Origin: Streptomyces sp. NBC_01298
GTDB lineage: Bacteria; Actinomycetota; Actinomycetes; Streptomycetales; Streptomycetaceae
Direction of reading: 5' to 3'
Assembly (NCBI RefSeq): GCF_035978755.1
Contig: NZ_CP108414.1
Span: 5,332,001 to 5,396,000, forward strand
DNA: 64,000 nt
In this document: piece after piece, positions 43,013 through 51,612 of the stretch
Layout: each line of letters begins with the position of its first letter
Position numbering within the stretch: position 1 is the stretch's first letter
Made by a program: the position numbers and the translations under genes
The notes under the pieces: generated by a model
Told to the model about the DNA's origin: nothing
Database searches by the model: none
Seen by the model: only the letters and a program-made list of their open reading frames with translations

Positions 43013-43929
43013 GGGCGGATCTCCTTGGGGTCGCCGGCGGGGGAGGAGTGGCCCGGCCGGGGGAAGAGGATGACCGGCTTGATCATGCCGGGCTCCTTGG
43101 CGGCGAGCCGCCCGAAGGCCTCCCCGACACGGTCGAACGGGAACTCGTGCGTGGTGATCACCGTCGGGTCCACCAGCCCGTCCCCGATCAGGTGCAGCGC
43201 CCGCGCGAGCCGCGCCCCGCTGCTCTGCGGCGGCCGGCAGCGGGCGTACGTGATCTTCCCGCCCCCGGAGAGCCCCCCGCGGGCGGCCCGCGCGGCGGCG
43301 GGCGCGGCCGTCGCCATGATGGCGCGGTCGGCGCCGGAGCCGCCGGTCAGTTCCAGGATCCGCTCGCTGGTGTCCTCGTAGGCCGGGTCGATCACCACGT
43401 CGGCCCCGAACCGCAGGGCGAGGCGCTGGCGCTTCATCTCCGGTTCCACGGCGATGACGCGGGCCCCGCGCAGCCGGCCGGCCGCGATGGTCGCGCTGAG
43501 CCCGACCGCGCCCTGGCCGAAGACGACGACGCTCCCGCCCGGGGGCGGCCCGGACTCCTCGGCGGCGGCGAAGCCGGTGGGGAGCGCGCCCGCCGCGTAG
43601 AGGGCCTGGTGGTCGGAGATGGTGTCGGGGAGCGCGACCAGCCCGGCCCCGGCCGCGGGGGCGCGGAAGAACTCGGCGAGCCGCCCGTGGCCCTCGACGC
43701 CGACGCGCCGGCCCACGTAGGACGGGCACACCCCGGGGCCGACGGCCTCGACGACGCCGACGGCCTCGTGCCCGAGCCCGGCGGGCGCACCGGCGGCGGT
43801 GTGCCCGTCCCAGGCGCAGATGAGCGCTGCCGTGGTGCGTACGAGGACCTCGCCCGCCCGCGGGTGGGGGACGGGCCGTTCCAGCACGGAGGGCGGCTCG
43901 CCGGTACGGCGCAGCGCGAAGGCCTTCAC
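43009..43929 (-). CDS. Zinc-type MDR alcohol dehydrogenase, short form
   Basis: 306 residues, shorter than the usual ~340. The catalytic zinc region is recognisable (ICAWDGHTAAGAPAGLGHEAVGVVEAVG), but the four-cysteine structural-zinc loop is absent. The Rossmann motif GGSVVVFGQGAVGLSA contains GxGxxG. The binding residue after GHE and the NAD-binding Glu (VEPEMKRQRL) are present. Overlaps RidA by 4 bp. Substrate unknown; the RidA partner hints at an imine- or enamine-forming pathway. Confidence 0.85.
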   Translation of the reverse strand: MKAFALRRTGEPPSVLERPVPHPRAGEVLVRTTAALICAWDGHTAAGAPAGLGHEAVGVVEAVGPGVCPSYVGRRVGVEGHGRLAEFFRAPAAGAGLVALPDTISDHQALYAAGALPTGFAAAEESGPPPGGSVVVFGQGAVGLSATIAAGRLRGARVIAVEPEMKRQRLALRFGADVVIDPAYEDTSERILELTGGSGADRAIMATAAPAAARAARGGLSGGGKITYARCRPPQSSGARLARALHLIGDGLVDPTVITTHEFPFDRVGEAFGRLAAKEPGMIKPVILFPRPGHSSPAGDPKEIRP

Positions 43930-44039
43930 GAGTCTCCTTACTACGTCGTCACACGGCTATTTCCCAACCATGCGGGTACGGATCCGGTCCGGCGGGGGGC
44001 CGTAGGTCGGAACCTGGCGGGCCGACCGTCAGCACTTGC

Positions 44040-45320
44040 TCAAGGCCGGGTGACCCTGACCTGGTAGCTGCCGTTGCGCAGTTCGCCCACGACCGAGACG
44101 CTGATGCCCGACTTCTCGTCGGTGAAGGTCTCGCCCGGCCGGAACGGCGCGTCCGAGAGCTCCGCGTGCACGTTGGAGCGCCGGGTGCAGCCGCCGCTCG
44201 CGCCGGAGCTGTCGGAGACGGTGACGGGCCCGCGGCCGGTGTCGACATCGGAGTCCACCTTGTAGATGAGCACGCCGGGCTTGCAGACGGCCTCGTCGTT
44301 CCCGGCGCGGGTGCGCACCTCCACGGCGTACCCGGCGCTCTCGGAGACGGGGACGAAGGCCAGCTTGGTGCCGCCCTCCACGGCCAGCGGGCTCAGCACG
44401 TGGTCGCTGACCCCGGACTTCCCGGCGCAGCTGATCTGGTTGCTGTCGAGCCAGCCCAGCTTCCACTTGTGCCAGCCGAGCAGGTCGTTGTTGGCGCCCC
44501 AGTCCTCGCTCATGATGTCCCAGTGGCCCACCGTGCCGCCGCCGTCGGCGGTGTAGAGGTCGGGCAGGCCGAAGACGTGGCCGTTCTCGTGGGGGAGCAC
44601 GCGGTAGCCGGTCTCCCGGTAGGAGCCGGAGCCGTCGTCCTGGCGGCTGTAGACGAAGGACGTGTTGGCGAGCGGGACGCCGTCGGCCATCGGGGCCTCG
44701 CCGTTGCCGGAGAAGGTGACGGAGAGGACGGTGTCGAGGGCGGAGGGGCCGGCGTTCGGAGTGACGAGGATGTTTATCAGGTCGTACCGGGAGAAATCGA
44801 CCTCGGCGTCGGAGGCCTTGACGATGTGCTCGACGAGCTGGCGGTAGCCGGGCTCGTACGCGGAACCCCGCTCGATCCCGTACGCCGCGAACGGCATCGG
44901 CATCCGCAGCCAGTTCTTTATCGGCGCCTCGGCCCGGTAGGTCAGCCGCCCGTAGGAGCTGATGCGAAACCAGTCGGACGTCTGCGGGAAGAACTCCGCC
45001 ATCCGGTCGGCCGCCGTGCCCTCGCCCTTGGCGTCGGGGAAGTCGATCATCAGGTTCAGCGCCCGGACCTCGCCGGTCGAGCGCGAGTACCCCGGAGCCG
45101 TCGGCAGTCCCTCCGACATCTGCACGCCCATCGCGCCGGCGATCCGGCAGGGCGCGAGCATCGATTCGGCGCTGGTCGCGCCCACCGGCCCGGCCGCCGA
45201 ATGGCTGCGGCTGGATATGCCCGCGCTCGCCGTAGCCGTGATGCCGAGGGCCAGCGCGGTGATGCCGATGTAGACGCTGGTGCGGCTTGGCTTGCGTATC
45301 CGGTGGCGCGTCTGCGACAT
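44040..45320 (-). CDS. Secreted M6-family metalloprotease
   Basis: 426 residues. A basic N-terminus and hydrophobic segment (VYIGITALALGITATASAG) act as signal. The zinc motif HENGHVFGLPDLY is the M6 form of HExxH with a third His/Asp downstream; GHWDIMSEDWG contains the Met-turn characteristic of this family (compare immune inhibitor A). The C-terminal ~150 residues are a beta-rich domain with CXRRSNVHAELSDAPFRPGETF. Likely degrades extracellular proteins. Divergent from the TetR gene. Confidence 0.9.
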   Translation of the reverse strand: MSQTRHRIRKPSRTSVYIGITALALGITATASAGISSRSHSAAGPVGATSAESMLAPCRIAGAMGVQMSEGLPTAPGYSRSTGEVRALNLMIDFPDAKGEGTAADRMAEFFPQTSDWFRISSYGRLTYRAEAPIKNWLRMPMPFAAYGIERGSAYEPGYRQLVEHIVKASDAEVDFSRYDLINILVTPNAGPSALDTVLSVTFSGNGEAPMADGVPLANTSFVYSRQDDGSGSYRETGYRVLPHENGHVFGLPDLYTADGGGTVGHWDIMSEDWGANNDLLGWHKWKLGWLDSNQISCAGKSGVSDHVLSPLAVEGGTKLAFVPVSESAGYAVEVRTRAGNDEAVCKPGVLIYKVDSDVDTGRGPVTVSDSSGASGGCTRRSNVHAELSDAPFRPGETFTDEKSGISVSVVGELRNGSYQVRVTRP

Positions 45321-45629
45321 GGAGATCGGCCTTCGGGTCCGCGGCAGCCGGCCGGGTCCGGACTGCGCTCTGTGGGCTCACCCTCCGACGGCTGGCGCGG
45401 GCTCGCGCGCCGGAGGAGGCCAAACGGGAACGGAGACCCTGGAGTCGTGTGACCCAGGTCACACGGGAGAGTGAAATAAGCGGGGACCCTCTCCCCGTTT
45501 GAACCAGAGTCCCCATGAACCGGGGATCCGCTCCCCGTTTCGGGGATCGGGCAACCCACCCGTAATCGCCTGTAAGCACCCGTAAGCACCCGTCACCGGA
45601 AGTGCCCGTCACCCGCCAGGGAGCCGTCC
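45321..45629. promoter_or_regulatory. Divergent promoter region with CGGGG/CCCCG inverted repeats
   Basis: 309 bp between the M6 protease and the TetR gene. At 45480-45556 it holds several overlapping inverted repeats built from CGGGGA and TCCCCG, including a stem with arms around GGATCCGC. These may be TetR operators. A GTAAGCACCC direct repeat follows at 45572-45593. No gene. Confidence 0.5.
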
Positions 45630-46490
45630 ATGAAGAGCCCCGCCACCACCGATCCGGCGGCCCTGCCCGTACCGGGCCCGGAGGCCGACCTCGACCTCAC
45701 GGCTCCGGCCGCGGGTGCCCGGGGCGCCTCCGGCGCGGGTGCGGGCGTGGGCATGGGGGCGGGCGTGGGCGTGGGCGGGGGCGCGTGTGCGGTCGTGGGC
45801 GCGGCCGCGGGCAAGGTCAAGGCGGCGGTCAAGGCGGCGGGCAAGCGCGCCCGCACCTCCGCGGACGGGGTCCCGCGTCCGCGCGCCGACGCCGTCCGCA
45901 ACCGCGAGCGCATCCTGACCGCCGCCCGGGACGTGCTCGTGGAGTTCGGCCCCGCCGCGCCCCTCGACGAGATCGCCCGCCGGGCCGGCGTGGGCAACGC
46001 CACGCTCTACCGGCACTTCCCCGACCGCCCGGCCCTGATCCACCACGTCGTGCTCTTCGGCCTGGACCGGGTGACCGCCCTGGCCGTCGACTCGCTCGCC
46101 CAGGAGCCGGACGCCTTCGCCGCGCTGCGCCGGTTCACGCACGCGGCGGCGGACGAGCGGATCGGCGCCCTGTGCCCGGTGCTCTCCAGCGAGTTCGACC
46201 ACGACCACCCCGAACTGGTCGCCTCCCGCGAGACCTTGGAGGAGTCGATCGAGGCCCTGCTGGCCGCCGGTCGCGCCTCCGGGCTGCTGCGCTCCGACGT
46301 CGGCGTCGGCGACCTGATGATCGCGCTGTCGCAGCTCAGCCGCCCCCTCCCGGGCACCGCCTGCTTCGACGCGGACGTCTTCGTCCACCGTCATCTGCAG
46401 CTGTTCCTCGACGGGTTGATGGCCCCCGCCCGCTCCGAACTGCCGGGCTCGGCGATCACCCTGGCGGACCTGAGGCGGAAAACCATGTGA
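45630..46490 (+). CDS. TetR-family regulator with unusual Gly/Ala/Val-rich N-terminus
   Basis: 286 residues. The TetR HTH is at ~90-140: RNRERILTAARDVLVEFGPAAPLDEIARRAGVGNATLYRHFPDRPAL. The ligand domain follows to the end. The first ~85 residues are atypical: a glycine-rich tract (GAGAGVGMGAGVGVGGGA) then a Lys/Ala stretch. The ATG at 45630 has GGGAG upstream. An internal start near residue 75-80 would give a normal-sized TetR protein, so the N-terminus is uncertain. Next to the DHA2 pump, which it probably represses. Confidence 0.87.
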   Translation: MKSPATTDPAALPVPGPEADLDLTAPAAGARGASGAGAGVGMGAGVGVGGGACAVVGAAAGKVKAAVKAAGKRARTSADGVPRPRADAVRNRERILTAARDVLVEFGPAAPLDEIARRAGVGNATLYRHFPDRPALIHHVVLFGLDRVTALAVDSLAQEPDAFAALRRFTHAAADERIGALCPVLSSEFDHDHPELVASRETLEESIEALLAAGRASGLLRSDVGVGDLMIALSQLSRPLPGTACFDADVFVHRHLQLFLDGLMAPARSELPGSAITLADLRRKTM

Positions 46491-46575
46491 CGCCCCCAGG
46501 TCGCGCCCTCTAGCGTCGTAAATCAACCCTGATCGTCTTATTTCAGTCATCTCGCACCATGAAGTGGGTACCCCC

Positions 46576-48105
46576 ATGTCAAAAACAGCCGCGAACCCGC
46601 AGCTGACCGGCGCAGACCCCAGTCGCTGGAAGGCCCTGGTCTTCATCGCGCTGGCGCAGCTGATGGTCGTCCTCGACGCCACCATCGTGAACATCGCCCT
46701 GCCGTCCGCCCAGACCGACCTCGGCATCTCGGACGGCAACCGCCAGTGGGTCATCACCGCGTACGCGCTGGCCTTTGGCGGGCTGCTCCTCTTCGGCGGC
46801 CGCATCGCCGACAAGTGGGGACGCAAGAACGCCTTCATAGTCGGCCTGACCGGCTTCGCCCTGGCCTCCGCGCTGGGCGGCGCCGCCCAGGGTGAGGCCA
46901 TGATGCTGGGCGCCCGCGCCCTCCAGGGCGCCTTCGGCGCACTGCTCGCGCCCGCCGCGCTCTCGCTGCTGGCCGTCATGTTCACCGACGCCAAGGAGCG
47001 CGCCAAGGCCTTCGGCATCTACGGTGCGATCGCCGGTGGCGGTGGCGCCGTGGGCCTGATCCTCGGCGGTGTCCTCACCGAGTACCTGAACTGGCGCTGG
47101 ACCTTCTTCGTCAACATCCCGTTCGCGATCGTCGCCGCCGTCGGCGCCTGGATGATCATCCGCGAGCCGGCCGGCGGCCGTAACCGCGCCCCGCTCGACA
47201 TCCCCGGCGTCCTGCTCTCCACGACCGGCCTGGTCGCCCTCGTCTACGGATTCACCCGCGCCGAGTCGGCCGGCTGGTCGGACGGCCTCACCGTGGGCAT
47301 GTTCGTCGCCTCGGTCGTGCTGCTCGCCTCGTTCGTCTTCGTCGAGTCCCGTACGAAGAACCCGCTGCTCCCGCTGCGCGTCCTGCTGGAGCGCAACCGC
47401 GGCGGCGTCTACCTCTCGCTGGGCCTCGCCGTCATCTCGATGTTCGGCCTGTTCCTCTTCCTCACCTACTACCTGCAGGTCGTCAAGGGCTTCTCGCCCG
47501 TCACGACCGGCTTCGCCTTCCTCCCGATGATCGTGGGCATGATCACCGGCTCCACGCAGATCGGCGCCCGCCTGATGACGCGGGTCCCGCCGCGCCTGCT
47601 GATGGGCCCCGGCTTCATGGTCGCCGCCGCCGGCATGCTGCTGCTGACGCAGCTCGAGGTCGGCTCCTCCTACCCGGCGCTGATCCTGCCGGCGCAGCTG
47701 CTGCTCGGCCTCGGCATGGGTACGGCCTTCATGCCCGCCATGTCCCTGGCCACGTACGGGGTCAACCCGGCCGACGCCGGTGTCGCCTCCGCGATGGTCA
47801 ACACCTCGCAGCAGGTGGGTGGCGCGATCGGCACCGCCCTGCTGAACACGATCGCCGCCTCCGCGACGACCGCGTACCTGACCGACCACGCGGCCGCGGC
47901 CGCGGCGGGCGGCCCGGCGGCGCAGCTGATCCAGGCCCAGGCCATGGTGGAGGGCTACTCCTCCGCGATCTGGTGGGCGGTCGGCATCCTGGTCGCCAGC
48001 TCGCTCATCGCCCTGACCCTCATCACCACGGGCAAGCCGGGCGCGGGCGACCCGCTCGCCGAGGGCGCGGACGCCGACATGAAGATCCCGGTGATCGCGC
48101 ACTGA
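46576..48105 (+). CDS. DHA2-type MFS multidrug exporter (EmrB/QacA-like)
   Basis: 509 residues with 14 predicted membrane segments. DHA2 markers: LMVVLDATIVNIALPSAQ in TM1, GRIADKWGRKNAFIV (motif A), and ARALQGAFGALLAPAALSLL in TM4. The ATG at 46576 begins a typical N-terminus (MSKTAANPQ); a GTG four codons earlier is less likely. 85 bp after the TetR gene, same strand. Predicted to export hydrophobic drugs or antibiotics using the proton gradient. Confidence 0.93.
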   Translation: MSKTAANPQLTGADPSRWKALVFIALAQLMVVLDATIVNIALPSAQTDLGISDGNRQWVITAYALAFGGLLLFGGRIADKWGRKNAFIVGLTGFALASALGGAAQGEAMMLGARALQGAFGALLAPAALSLLAVMFTDAKERAKAFGIYGAIAGGGGAVGLILGGVLTEYLNWRWTFFVNIPFAIVAAVGAWMIIREPAGGRNRAPLDIPGVLLSTTGLVALVYGFTRAESAGWSDGLTVGMFVASVVLLASFVFVESRTKNPLLPLRVLLERNRGGVYLSLGLAVISMFGLFLFLTYYLQVVKGFSPVTTGFAFLPMIVGMITGSTQIGARLMTRVPPRLLMGPGFMVAAAGMLLLTQLEVGSSYPALILPAQLLLGLGMGTAFMPAMSLATYGVNPADAGVASAMVNTSQQVGGAIGTALLNTIAASATTAYLTDHAAAAAAGGPAAQLIQAQAMVEGYSSAIWWAVGILVASSLIALTLITTGKPGAGDPLAEGADADMKIPVIAH

Positions 48106-48150
48106 CCCGCCCGGGCCCCGCTCGGGGGTGCGTGAGGGAATGACTGATGA

Positions 48151-48182
48151 CCCCGCATCGTTCAAATTTGAACGATGCGGGG
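48151..48182. promoter_or_regulatory. Perfect 32-bp palindrome before the dioxygenase gene
   Basis: Arms CCCCGCATCGTTCAAA (48151-48166) and TTTGAACGATGCGGGG (48167-48182), no spacer, no mismatch. The core TTCAAATTTGAA is typical of MarR-family operators. TTAGTC at 48183-48188 could be a -10 box. It could also terminate the upstream exporter gene. No MarR gene is in the window. Confidence 0.7.
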
Positions 48183-48228
48183 TTAGTCTGTTCGTGGCGC
48201 CCCGCCGCGACGATTCCTGGAGCTCCCG

Positions 48229-49035
48229 ATGACCGTGCCGATGCCGACGCCCGAAGCCGTCACCCCCACCCGGATGCCGGCGCTGTACCTGAGCCACGGA
48301 GCCCCGCCGCTCGCGGACGACCCGGTCTGGCCCGGTGAACTGGCCGCCTGGTCGGCGGACCTGCCCCGCCCCCGGGCGATCCTGATGGTCTCCGCCCACT
48401 GGGAAGAGGCCCCGCTCGCCCTCGGCGCCACCGAGCCGGTCCCGCTCGTCTACGACTTCTGGGGCTTCCCCGAGCACTACTACCAGGTCCGCTACGACGC
48501 TCCGGGCGCCCCCGAGCTGGCCGCGGCGGTCCGGGGGCTCCTCAAGGCCCCGGGCACGCCCGTCCAGGACATCCCCGACCGCGGCCTGGACCACGGCGCG
48601 TACGTCCCGCTGGTGGAGATGTTCCCCGGAGCCGACATACCGGTGCTCCAGATATCGATGCCCACCCTCGATCCGCGCCGCCTGATGGAGATCGGCCGCA
48701 AGCTGGCCCCCCTGCGCGACGAAGGCGTCCTCATCGTGGGCAGCGGCTTCTTCACCCACAACCTGGCCGCCCTGCGCCACACCGGCCCCGGCGTCCCGTC
48801 GTGGTCCGCCGAATTCGACGCCTGGGGCCACGAGGCACTGGCCGCCTCCGACATCGACGCCCTGCTGGACTTCGAGGCCAAGTCCCCGGCCGGCCGCCTG
48901 GCCCACCCCCGTACGGAACACTTCGCCCCGCTGTTCGTCACCCTGGGCGCCGCGGAATCCGACCTCGCGGCGGCGTCTACCCCCGTCTCGGGCTTCTGGA
49001 TGGGCCTCTCGAAGCGCTCCCTGCAATTTGGCTGA
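48229..49035 (+). CDS. DODA-type extradiol dioxygenase (LigB family)
   Basis: 268 residues. LigB-fold motifs: LYLSHGAPPLADD near residue 20, MVSAHWEEAPLALG, YDFWGFPEHYY, LDHGAYVPLVEMFP and GSGFFTHNLAAL. The conserved histidines match the metal ligands of the YgiD / 4,5-DOPA-dioxygenase group, which opens catecholic rings. ATG at 48229, with GGAGC about 8 nt upstream. It overlaps the following small gene by 8 bp. Probably regulated through the 32-bp palindrome. Confidence 0.9.
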   Translation: MTVPMPTPEAVTPTRMPALYLSHGAPPLADDPVWPGELAAWSADLPRPRAILMVSAHWEEAPLALGATEPVPLVYDFWGFPEHYYQVRYDAPGAPELAAAVRGLLKAPGTPVQDIPDRGLDHGAYVPLVEMFPGADIPVLQISMPTLDPRRLMEIGRKLAPLRDEGVLIVGSGFFTHNLAALRHTGPGVPSWSAEFDAWGHEALAASDIDALLDFEAKSPAGRLAHPRTEHFAPLFVTLGAAESDLAAASTPVSGFWMGLSKRSLQFG

Positions 49036-49420
49036 CCCCGAGCAGCGGCTCTGGTGCCCCAGCGGCTCCGCGTACGCGCCGGAGTCGCTGGTCCTCGCCG
49101 TCCGCGAAGGCCTCGACGGCCCCCCGGCCTACCTCCCCGCACCCCGCCCGGCGGCCGAAGCCCTGGCCGAGCTCGCCGACGGGGTGGAACCGCGCCGCCT
49201 GCTGCGCCTGGCCTCCCACTGCGTCCCGCACTGCCTCAACCGCGCGGGCGACACCTGCACCCTGGCCACCCGCCTGACGGCGACCGCGAGCCCCCGGGCC
49301 GGATCCCCGCTCCCGCCCTGCCACCTCCGGCCGGCCTGCAAGTGGTGGACCCAGTCGGGCCCACCGGCCTGCCGCGCCTGCCCGCAGGTCGCTACCCGCC
49401 GCTCCGCCCCGGACCGGTGA
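49028..49420 (+). CDS. Cysteine-rich small protein of unknown function
   Basis: 130 residues if TTG at 49028 is the start; this overlaps the dioxygenase end by 8 bp and lacks a clear ribosome site, so the N-terminus is uncertain. The C-terminal half has a cluster of cysteines and histidines: ASHCVPHCLNRAGDTC, then CHLRPACKWWTQSGPPACRACPQ, about ten cysteines in all, suggesting a metal or iron-sulfur site. No family was recognised. Its 3' end overlaps the convergent Uma2 gene by 29 bp. Confidence 0.55.
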   Translation: MADPEQRLWCPSGSAYAPESLVLAVREGLDGPPAYLPAPRPAAEALAELADGVEPRRLLRLASHCVPHCLNRAGDTCTLATRLTATASPRAGSPLPPCHLRPACKWWTQSGPPACRACPQVATRRSAPDR

Positions 49421-50039
49421 CGTCCTCCCCGATGGTGAACCCCTTGGCGGGGCCGGTCGGGATCGAGATCGGGGTGCCGTATGCCGTCCGCGACTCGTCT
49501 TCGTAGACGGCCTTCTCGGGGTCGGGTGAGGTCAGCACGGTGACGGTGCCACCGGCGTCGAAGTCGTCGATCAGGACGTACACGGGAACGGCCGCCCGGG
49601 CGTAATCGCGCCGCTTGCGCGTCCGGTCGCGCGTGATGTTGTCGCTTCCGGGGGAGACGACCTCGACGATCATCGCTACGGCCGAGGCGTCGACCCCGAG
49701 ACCGTCCTCGGTGACGTGTCCCTCGGTGTCCTCCAGTACGACGAACAGATCGGGAATCCACACCTTGCGTTGGTGGACGACGTTCATGTCCTGGCGAGCG
49801 GCGAACTCGCCGCCGGCGAGGAACACGACGAGCTGATCCCTCAAGCGATTGACGGTACGGCCGTGCGAATAGCGACCCGTGGGTGACACCTCGATGAACC
49901 CCTCGACGATCTCGGCGTGGTAGCCCTCGGGGAGTTCCATGGCTTTCCATGCCTGCCACAGGACGTCGTCAAGGTCCGACGGGGGAGTCGCGACCTTCGG
50001 CATTACGGCCTCCAGCGTCTCGTGGGCGAGAGCGGTCAT
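49392..50039 (-). CDS. Uma2 family protein (PD-(D/E)XK nuclease-like)
   Basis: 215 residues. Uma2/DUF820 pattern: ELPEGYHAEIVEGFIEVSPTGRYSHGRTVNRL, then WIPDLFVVLED, MIVEVVSPGSDNITRDRTRKRRDYARAAVPVYVLIDDF. The D, E and K of the nuclease-like site are in PDLFV, VEVVSPGS and RKRRDY. These genes are numerous in Streptomyces; the biological role is not known. The ATG at 50039 has GAGGAGGT 8 nt upstream; the much longer open frame beyond it is not coding. Confidence 0.9.
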   Translation of the reverse strand: MTALAHETLEAVMPKVATPPSDLDDVLWQAWKAMELPEGYHAEIVEGFIEVSPTGRYSHGRTVNRLRDQLVVFLAGGEFAARQDMNVVHQRKVWIPDLFVVLEDTEGHVTEDGLGVDASAVAMIVEVVSPGSDNITRDRTRKRRDYARAAVPVYVLIDDFDAGGTVTVLTSPDPEKAVYEDESRTAYGTPISIPTGPAKGFTIGEDVTGPGRSGG

Positions 50040-50435
50040 GTGCAGCACCTCCTCTGAGTGTGGGCGCCGCCGGCCGGACGGCACAAGCGACTCTCCGATG
50101 CTCGGGGCGCTGCCGCTCATGCCGGAGGAATATGCCATCGGTTCACTCGGACGAGTAGGCCCCCGCCGACCGAGGCAACCAGAAGCCGGTGGGGACCGTC
50201 TCTCGGGGTACAAGCGCAGTCGGGGACGGCGCTGCCGCAGGGGAGAAACCGCCCGTGTCAAGTGTGACGGTGGTCTCACCGCTGCCCCGCGCGGACGGGC
50301 CCGCCGCCCCCTGGGGTCGGCCGTAATCCCCGCCCTGACCTGCGGATCTTCGGGTCCGTCGGCATCGCTCATCCCCTCGAGCCGGGGGGTGGCGGGGCAG
50401 GATACTGCAAGATCTCGAAAAACAGGGAGCGACGT
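50040..50435. other. Intergenic region between Uma2 and hrdD
   Basis: About 400 bp, divergent. Apart from the SigR-type promoter at its right end, no gene or repeat was recognised. Confidence 0.6.
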
Positions 50436-50462
50436 GGGAATTCTGTCCCGATTCCAGTCGTT
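50436..50462 (+). promoter_or_regulatory. SigR-type promoter of hrdD
   Basis: GGGAAT at 50436-50441, an 18-nt spacer, then GTT at 50460-50462: exactly the SigR consensus GGAAT-N18-GTT for thiol-oxidative stress. hrdD of S. coelicolor is a known SigR target, which supports both calls. The start codon is 75 bp downstream. Confidence 0.85.
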
Positions 50463-50536
50463 GTTTCCTTCGGAAGCGGGCACTCGGGAGAGTGTCACCG
50501 CACCACCGCGACCGAACTCATCGCAAGGGAGCACGC

Positions 50537-51514
50537 ATGGCAACCCGCGCCGTCGCCCGTCGTCAGTCCACGAGCAGCGCTCGTGCCGTGGGCGGGGAGA
50601 TCGCAGACCGCGACCTGGTCGGCATGTACCTGGACGAGATCGCGCGCACCCCGCTGCTCGACGCGGCCAAGGAAGTCGAGCTCTCGCAGATCATCGAGGC
50701 GGGCGTGTACGCCCAGCAGATCCTCGACGGCGCGATAGAGCGCAAGGGCAAGCAGCCCTCCCGGGACGAGCTCGAAGCCCTGGCCGCCGAGGGCGAGCGT
50801 GCCAAAGAAGTCTTCATCCGCTCGAACCTCCGCCTGGTCGTCGCCGTGGCCCGCCGCTACCCGCGCAGCGGCCTTCCCCTCCTCGATCTCATCCAGGAGG
50901 GCAACGCCGGCCTGGTCCGCGCCGTGGAGAAGTTCGACTACGCCAAGGGCTTCAAGTTCTCCACGTACGCCACGTGGTGGATCCGCCAGGCGATCACCCG
51001 CTCCATCGCCGACCAGTCCCGCACCATCCGGCTCCCCGTCCACCTGGTGGAGGAGCTCGGCAGGATCCGCCGAGTGCAGCGCGAGTTCAACCGCGAGAAC
51101 GGCCGTGACCCGGAGCACGCGGAGATCGCCGCCGAGCTGGACACCACGGAGAAGCGCGTCGGAGACGTCCTGGACTGGGCGCGCGACCCGGTCAGCCTGA
51201 ACATGGGCGTGGACGAGGACGGCGACACGCAGTTCGGCGACCTGCTCGAAGACACTTCGGCGATTTCCCCCGAGCAGTCCGTCCTCTCCCTGCTGCGCAG
51301 CGAGGAGCTGGAGGACCTGCTGGGCAAGCTGGACCAGCGAACCGCGTCGATCATCAAGATGCGTTACGGCATTGACGACGGTCGAGAGCGTACGCTGACA
51401 GAAGTGGGCAAGCAGCACGGCCTGACCCGCGAGCGGATCCGTCAGATCGAGAAGCACGCGCTGCTCGAACTGAAGAAGATGGCCCGCGACACCGGCTTCG
51501 ACGCGGTGGCCTGA
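50537..51514 (+). CDS. hrdD: Group 2 (HrdD-type) RNA polymerase sigma factor
   Basis: 325 residues. All sigma70 regions are present: 1.2 (DRDLVGMYLDEIARTPLLDAAKEVELSQ), 2.1-2.4 (RSNLRLVVAVARRYPRSGLPLLDLIQEGNAGLVRAVEKFDY, then YATWWIRQAITRSI), 3 (RIRRVQREFNREN) and 4.2 (GIDDGRERTLTEVGKQHGLTRERIRQIEKHAL). Region 1.1 is short, as in HrdD-type factors. The N-terminus MATRAVARRQ matches the HrdD I recall from S. coelicolor. ATG at 50537 with AAGGGAG 6 nt upstream. HrdD-type factors are dispensable in culture and tied to stress sigma control. Confidence 0.9.
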   Translation: MATRAVARRQSTSSARAVGGEIADRDLVGMYLDEIARTPLLDAAKEVELSQIIEAGVYAQQILDGAIERKGKQPSRDELEALAAEGERAKEVFIRSNLRLVVAVARRYPRSGLPLLDLIQEGNAGLVRAVEKFDYAKGFKFSTYATWWIRQAITRSIADQSRTIRLPVHLVEELGRIRRVQREFNRENGRDPEHAEIAAELDTTEKRVGDVLDWARDPVSLNMGVDEDGDTQFGDLLEDTSAISPEQSVLSLLRSEELEDLLGKLDQRTASIIKMRYGIDDGRERTLTEVGKQHGLTRERIRQIEKHALLELKKMARDTGFDAVA

Positions 51515-51540
51515 CCGGCCCCAGACGAAGCCCCCCATAC

Positions 51541-51579
51541 GAGCCCCCGGCGCCTATCCCCCCCAGGCGCCGGGGGCTC
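51541..51579. terminator. Terminator downstream of hrdD
   Basis: Perfect 15-bp stem GAGCCCCCGGCGCCT (51541-51555) with its complement at 51565-51579, 9-nt loop. Serves convergent hrdD and WYL-regulator transcripts. Confidence 0.9.
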
Positions 51580-51612
51580 CCCTTTGCCCCCTACGGCCCC
51601 GCCGCTTTGCCC

